NCBI GenBank assembly: GCA_018398765.1
Contig: JAHBMJ010002182.1
Span: 6,370 to 18,869 of the forward strand
Length of the DNA stretch: 12,500 nt
Source of the DNA: Chromera velia
Taxonomy: Eukaryota; Sar; Chromeraceae
Reading direction: 5' to 3'
Positions 8,613 to 12,500 of the stretch are shown in pieces (positions within the stretch are counted from its first letter, which is position 1; each line of letters begins with the position of its first letter). Below the pieces are notes generated by a model. The model saw only the letters and a list, made by a program, of their open reading frames with translations, searched no databases and had not been told where the DNA came from. A program made the position numbers and the translations under genes.

Positions 8613-8759
8613 TCTTCCTTCTCCGTGTAGATGAGTTGAGGGTGCATAGAGGTGCAAACAGTGGGGGCGTTTTGCAGGGAAAGTCGCTGGCCTTACGCTT
8701 TTGGGAGTCTTTAATTGGTATACAGGTTGGACATCTTCTCACCCCCAGTATCACTGTTT
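8613..8759. other. Unique spacer
   Basis: No gene or repeat is recognised between the microsatellite and the 217-bp tandem array. Confidence 0.35.
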
Positions 8760-9422
8760 TACTCCTTCTGGTTCAAGAGATATGCCTGTCGTGAAGGTAG
8801 TTCTACCTAGTGATCCTAGCCTCACTTTTAATCTGCATAGCAATAACATCACGTAACAAATTTTATTTCTAGTATTAGAAAACCTGTTTGCAGTATCAAA
8901 GGTGTATGTAAGAAAGCTTTACTATCTTAACTTCAGCTTCTAATTCCTTTTGGTTCAAAAGTTATGAATATCAAAAAGTTATGAATATTTACTATTTCAG
9001 ATTCAAAGTGAAGGTGGTTGTACCTAGTGATCCTAGCCTCTCTTTCAATCTGCATAGCAATAACATCATATAACAAATTTTGTTTCTAGTATTGGAAAAC
9101 CTGTTTACAGTATCAAAGGTATATATAAGAAAGCTTTACTGTCTTAACTTTAGCTTCTAATTCCTTTTGGTTCAAAAGTTATGAATATTTAAAAGTTATG
9201 AATATTTACTATTTCAGATTCAAAGTGAAAGTGGTTATACCTAGTGATCCTAGCCTCTCTTTCAATCTGCATAACAATAACATCACATAACATATTTTGT
9301 TTCTAGTATTGGAAAACCTGTTTGTAGTATCAAAAGTATATATAAAAGCGCTTAACTGTCTCAATTTTAGCTTCTAATTCCTTTTGGTTTAAAAGTTGTG
9401 AATATTTACTTTTTTAGATTCA
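8760..9422. repeat. 217-bp tandem repeat, about three copies
   Basis: The word ACCTAGTGATCCTAGCCTC begins at 8805, 9022 and 9239, exactly 217 bp apart each time. Each unit continues with ATCTGCATARCAATAACATC, TTTCTAGTATTRGAAAACCTG, GTATCAAAG, TTCTAATTCCTTTTGGTT and AGTTATGAATAT. The array starts with a partial unit at about 8760, where roughly 40 bp are missing relative to later copies, and stops inside copy 3 at GATTCA (about 9422). Units contain stops in all frames. It is AT-rich minisatellite or satellite DNA. Confidence 0.9.
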
Positions 9423-10037
9423 TGTATGGACGTGGGCGGGCGGGACATGAGAGGGGTCTTAATCAAATGGTAGGACCCCATACAAAGCTAAAAACGTGCA
9501 GTATGGCCTTATCTGGTGGCCTCGGTGGCCCCAGAGGCCTGCGACCTACCAAAATGATCGTCAGGACCCCAGCATTTCAAATCTGGCGAAATTTTGACCG
9601 CACCTTTCCGGGGTCACCCTCAAAATCACCAAAATGTCTGAAAAAACATCAGAAAGCTCACAGATGTCTGCAGAGGGCCAAGTTCGTTCCCTCTTGCCTT
9701 GCTTTCCTTCTTGTTGTCCAGAGCAGTATTGGTGGTAAAAATCGCACCATTCCCCTCCTTTAAGACCAGACAGCTTATGTCTGTGTCAAGGTGAAGTCTT
9801 GTTGCACCACTGGTCTGCTTGGATGAGTTTGGCAGTTTATACTGCGAACAGTCAGGAATCAAGGGGGCCGCACTCCAGATGCCCCCCCTACTTTAGCTAT
9901 GTCTCTTAAAATGTTATAGATAGAATATGAAGAAACCATTAAAACTAGCATATAAAGCAGATTTTGAAGCATCATGTTAGGCTAGTCAAAACTTTGTCTT
10001 TCAAATGTTGGGCTATGTTTTTATCCCCCCCAGCTCT
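9423..10037. other. Mostly unassigned region between repeats and the second TIR element
   Basis: It starts abruptly after the 217-bp array with GC-richer DNA, including a GGTGGCCTCGGTGGCCCC stretch near 9515-9535. A forward frame of 121 codons (9398-9763) begins inside the tandem repeat and has no recognisable motif, so I do not accept it. One minus-strand exon candidate is listed separately. After about 9890 the DNA is AT-rich and may contain worn outer sequence of the following element. Confidence 0.4.
9662..9841 (-). CDS. Candidate 180-nt exon, hypothetical
   Basis: On the minus strand a good acceptor (pyrimidine-rich, ending TGTTCGCAG) is followed by 60 open codons starting YKLPNSSKQTSGATRLHLDT, and then by a donor-like GTGAGC. 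Length is a multiple of three and the composition looks protein-like, without low complexity: DISCLVLKEGNGAIFTTNTA, then a lysine-rich stretch and GNELGPLQTS. I do not recognise the family, and no partner exon could be placed. It may be a stray transposon fragment or chance. Confidence 0.3.
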
Positions 10038-10763
10038 GTCGCCAGGTTTTGTTGGGCTTAGGGTCTGTTGGGCTGTGTTGGGCCTGTTGGGCGGTGCCCA
10101 ACAGTACAAATGGCCCAACAGCAGCCCAACATCACTTTAAAGTGCACAACAGACATTGTAGAGCCTTTTAGACCAACTAAAAAGCATGCAATCAAAAAGA
10201 ACAAAATTAGAGCTCAATGTTGCTTCAATATGAGCTTTATACTCTTTATAAAACGTAAAAAATGGTTGTTTGAAAATGAGCCACATTTTTTAGAGGTTAA
10301 AGGTCTTAACACCGCCCCTCACTTTCAAACAACGATTTTATACGTTCTATAAAGAGTATAAAGCTCATATTAGAGCAACATTTAGCTTTAATTTTGGTTG
10401 TCTTGATTGCATGCTTTTTAGTTGGTCTAAAAAGCTCTACAATGTCTGTTGTGCACTTTAAAGTGATGTTAGGCTACTGTTGGGCCATTTGTACTGTTGG
10501 GTACCGCCCTATCAAATTGAGACAAATGGGACAAGAAAATGGTTAAAAATTAACCATTTAGGTCTCAATTTTAATTTTTGGTACACCTCAGTTTCATGAA
10601 AAATATTTATCATACAAGTCTCAAAACTGGTGTGCCTAACTTAATTTTAATAGTTTAATGTTATCACTAACTTTGAAACTATTAGAGAAAAGATTTTTCA
10701 TACTTTTTACCATTTACCATGTTTGGTAATCGAAAAAAAAAGAATTTGTACATATTTTTTTTT
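10038..10763 (+). repeat. Left TIR of the 2.3-kb element, split by an insertion
   Basis: The arm consists of 10038-10092 plus 10506-10763. The first part holds four TTGGGC words. The second part begins GCCCTATCAAATTGAG and contains AATGGTTAAAAATTAACCAT (an internal palindrome), GGTACACCTCAGTTTCAT and AAACTATTAGAGAAAAGAT. Relative to the right arm it has an extra TTAGGGTCT near 10058. Confidence 0.75.
10093..10505. mobile_element. Nested foldback (palindromic) MITE-like element
   Basis: The two halves are long inverted copies. Left: CCCAACAGTACAAATGGCCC, CATCACTTTAAAGTGCACAA, CAGACATTGTAGAGC, AAAAAGCATGCAATCAA and GAGCTTTATACTCTTTATA. The same words appear reverse-complemented from 10505 back to about 10324. 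Arms are about 180 nt with a centre of about 50 nt. Its ends (GGTGCCCAACAG / CTGTTGGGTACC) resemble the TTGGGC words of the host element, so both may use related transposition machinery. It sits exactly between GGGC and GCCC of the host arm. Confidence 0.8.
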
Positions 10764-10890
10764 AGTTAAAAAGTATGATTTTTCATATCATTTAGTACCA
10801 TTTCGTACCATTTAGGTCTTAATTTTGTTGTATCTAAACTAGAAGAGTTTGAAGCATTCTAAAAATGCCAAGCGCTTTCGGGCACTTTGA

Positions 10891-10972
10891 ATTAGTAGAA
10901 GCCTCTTTAGAAAGAAGAGAAACTTAACAAAAGAACGAGTGCAGAAGCCGAAACAAACAAAGAGAAGGGCAG
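10891..10972 (+). repeat. 82-bp direct repeat, copy 1
   Basis: It starts ATTAGTAGAAGCCTCTTTA and ends AAAGAGAAGGGCAG, and matches 11141-11222 with a few substitutions and no length change. The word ACAAAAGAACGAGTG recurs just after it at about 10987, a partial third copy. Confidence 0.85.
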
Positions 10973-11140
10973 AAAAGAGGTGCTTCACAAAAGAACGAGT
11001 GTATTGCAACCAAGATGCAAGAAGGCATCAGATTTTTTACAGAAGGATGTATGCAAAGAAATGTTAACTTCATTCCCCCTGCTCTCATTCCCCTTTCTCC
11101 CCCTCCCTCCTCTTCCTCGTCTTCCTCCTCCTCTTCCTCA

Positions 11141-11222
11141 ATTAGTAGAAGCCTCTTTAAAGAGAAGAGAGACTTAATAAAAGAACGAGTGCAAAAGCCG
11201 AAACAAACAAAAAGAAGGGCAG
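11141..11222 (+). repeat. 82-bp direct repeat, copy 2
   Basis: This second copy lies 250 bp downstream of the first, directly after the polypyrimidine tract. The same ATTAGTAGAAGCCTCTTTA start and GAAGGGCAG end are kept, so the two came from one segmental duplication. Confidence 0.85.
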
Positions 11223-12020
11223 GGTCTTCCCTTCCTCCTACCCAGTGGGTGTGAGCAGTCCAGGACCTGAAGAAGGGAAATGATGTAAGGCTGGGGTGTG
11301 CTGATCACTGCCACATGATGCCGCGCATCGTTGATTTTCTATTTAAAGAGAAGTCATCAATCTTTTCCACTCTTCCCCCTCAGAAACTCTTTCTTGTAAT
11401 CAGTTATATACTTCATTCAACCATCTTTCAGATGGCTTTGAGTCCTTTGACAGAAGAAGAGAGGGTGAATCTTCATGTGCTCACTCTGCTTTGACAGCGT
11501 TTCTTCGTTCGTGCATACCAGCACGCAGTTCCTAAACACACTTCTACGGTCACTTTGCTTACTGAGTGCAATTGTGGGACAGCCTAAACACTGCGAAGTG
11601 TTATGGATTTGAATTTTACCACAGGAAGGTCAATCTCTGTTTCTCTCTTCAGGGGGGGAGAGGGAATTACGCCCGTTAGATTTTGGAAGACTTAGTTGTC
11701 AGTTGGTTGTACAATCGCAAAAAGGCCATAGAAGAATACTTCAAAGATGCAACATGTCACTGTTGATTGATTGATTGATAACGTTATACAATACATATAA
11801 ATCAAAGTATATTTATTTCAATTATTATTTATACATATACTTATAATTTCTCAAAAAATATGTTTGATATATTGTTTTTTTCTAGTGACACATATCTTTT
11901 TTTACTATTTCTACATTTGTCCACTCACTAGAAGCCTAAAGAACAACTAAACCCATTAAAAAAAAATGATTACCAATTCATACAAAAAAAAAAAATAGAT
12001 TCACCATTTTTTTTGTATAG

Positions 12021-12323
12021 GAAAAAATTATGTACTAATTCTTTTTTTTTTTTATTACCAAAAATGATAAATGGTAAAAAGTATGAAAAATCTTTTCTCT
12101 AATAGTTTCAAAGTTAGTGATAACATTAAACTATTAAAATTAAGTTAGGCGCACTAGTTTTGAGACTTGTATGATAAATATTTTTTATGAAACTGAGGTG
12201 TACCAAAAATTAAAATTGAGACCCAAATGGTTAATTTTTAACCATTTTCTTGTCCCATTTATCTCAATTTAATAGGGCGCCCAACAAGCCCAACACAGCC
12301 CAACGCCCAACAAAACCTAGTGA
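12021..12323 (-). repeat. Right TIR of the 2.3-kb element, uninterrupted
   Basis: This is the inverted partner of 10038-10092 plus 10506-10763. It shows the pre-insertion state of the arm: TTGGGCGCCCTATT on the reverse strand runs straight through the point where the left arm carries the foldback element. Confidence 0.8.
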
Positions 12324-12500
12324 CATAACATCCATCGTTCAACTTTGAGACACCACAATGTAGCCTAACATCGTGATTGCACAGATATAAACCACCCAAC
12401 ATGATTCAGCATGATGTGCTTTATTTGGTAGTTTTAGCCATTTGTGTATATCAATCATTTAGGTTCTTATTCAAGATGACCGAAATTGGAGTAGAATTTA
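12324..12500. other. Right flank of the 2.3-kb element
   Basis: No gene is seen. TAGCCTAACA at 12361-12370 is the complement of TGTTAGGCTA at 9975-9984. A worn outer inverted repeat may therefore extend the element to about 9975-12370. Confidence 0.35.

Larger units (their letters stand above)
10764..12020. other. Interior of the 2.3-kb TIR element
   Basis: No protein family is recognised. Contents in order: AT-rich DNA with repeated ACCATTT words (10790-10815); the 82-bp direct repeats listed separately; a CTCCTCTTCC-type polypyrimidine tract (11098-11140) that gives a false serine run; mixed-composition DNA from 11223 to 11760 with a 20-codon frame beginning ATGGCTTTGAGTCC near 11431; a short (TGAT)n run at about 11763-11780; and A/T-rich DNA. 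It may be captured host sequence. Confidence 0.45.
10038..12323. mobile_element. Large TIR element, about 2.3 kb, carrying a nested insertion
   Basis: The left end (GTCGCCAGGTTTTGTTGGGC) and the reverse complement of the right end (GTCACTAGGTTTTGTTGGGC) match. The inverted similarity continues for about 310 nt once the nested element at 10093-10505 is set aside, ending near 10763 on the left and 12021 on the right. Subterminal TTGGGC motifs are repeated at both ends, a pattern known from transposase-binding subterminal regions such as those of hAT elements. The interior of about 1.26 kb has no recognisable transposase, so it is probably non-autonomous. Arms are nearly identical over long stretches, so the insertion is fairly young. 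No clear target duplication is seen. Confidence 0.75.

Noticed and set aside
8424-8754. Minus-strand frames with QTDRQTD/HTHTH runs
   Set aside because: They are translations of the CTGT/GT microsatellite, and the flanks have no recognisable protein content.
9398-9763. 121-codon plus-strand frame
   Set aside because: It starts inside the 217-bp tandem repeat and runs into unrelated DNA. It has no motif and overlaps a more plausible minus-strand exon.
10980-11254. Plus-strand frames with serine and proline runs
   Set aside because: The runs come from the CTCCTCTTCC-type polypyrimidine tract and part of the 82-bp repeat.

Overview
The window is eukaryotic nuclear DNA, most likely from a protist. 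The evidence is a GT-AG intron, several terminal-inverted-repeat (TIR) elements, long microsatellites and low gene density. No ribosome-binding sites, operons or bacterial gene arrangement are visible. TGCATGCA-type words, a large MORN-repeat gene and (TCAG)n satellites would fit an alveolate such as a chromerid alga or dinoflagellate relative. That placement is an inference from style, not from a diagnostic gene.

Layout: 1-1160 has no recognisable gene. 1161-2493 is a TIR-bounded element with about 200-bp imperfect inverted ends and a worn-out minus-strand reading frame of about 200 codons. 2937-5806 (minus strand) is the main coding-derived feature: about 37 MORN units in a row, closed by a TGA at 2937-2939. 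It is interrupted by ten in-frame stops and at least three frame changes, so I read it as a decayed gene. Upstream, a well-formed intron (5807-6032) joins it in phase to a 42-nt exon (6033-6074), and a poorer exon candidate lies at 6308-6398.

6629-7012 is GC-rich repetitive DNA: a 42-bp tandem pair and a mosaic of 13-bp and 28-bp units. 7664-8393 is a 730-bp TCAG tetranucleotide satellite, followed by a GAGT/GT/CTGT microsatellite at 8530-8612. 8760-9422 holds three-plus copies of a 217-bp tandem unit. 9423-10037 is mostly unassigned, with one candidate 180-nt minus-strand exon.

10038-12323 is a second, larger TIR element with arms of about 310 nt. Its left arm is split by a roughly 413-bp foldback element (10093-10505), giving a readable insertion history. 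The interior carries an 82-bp direct repeat and no recognisable transposase, so it is probably non-autonomous.

The window is therefore one degenerate MORN gene in repeat-rich, transposon-rich DNA. No set of genes acting as a pathway can be seen, and I found no convincing new multi-gene system. The strongest observations are the nested foldback insertion, the internal duplication history of the MORN array, and its stop-codon pattern.
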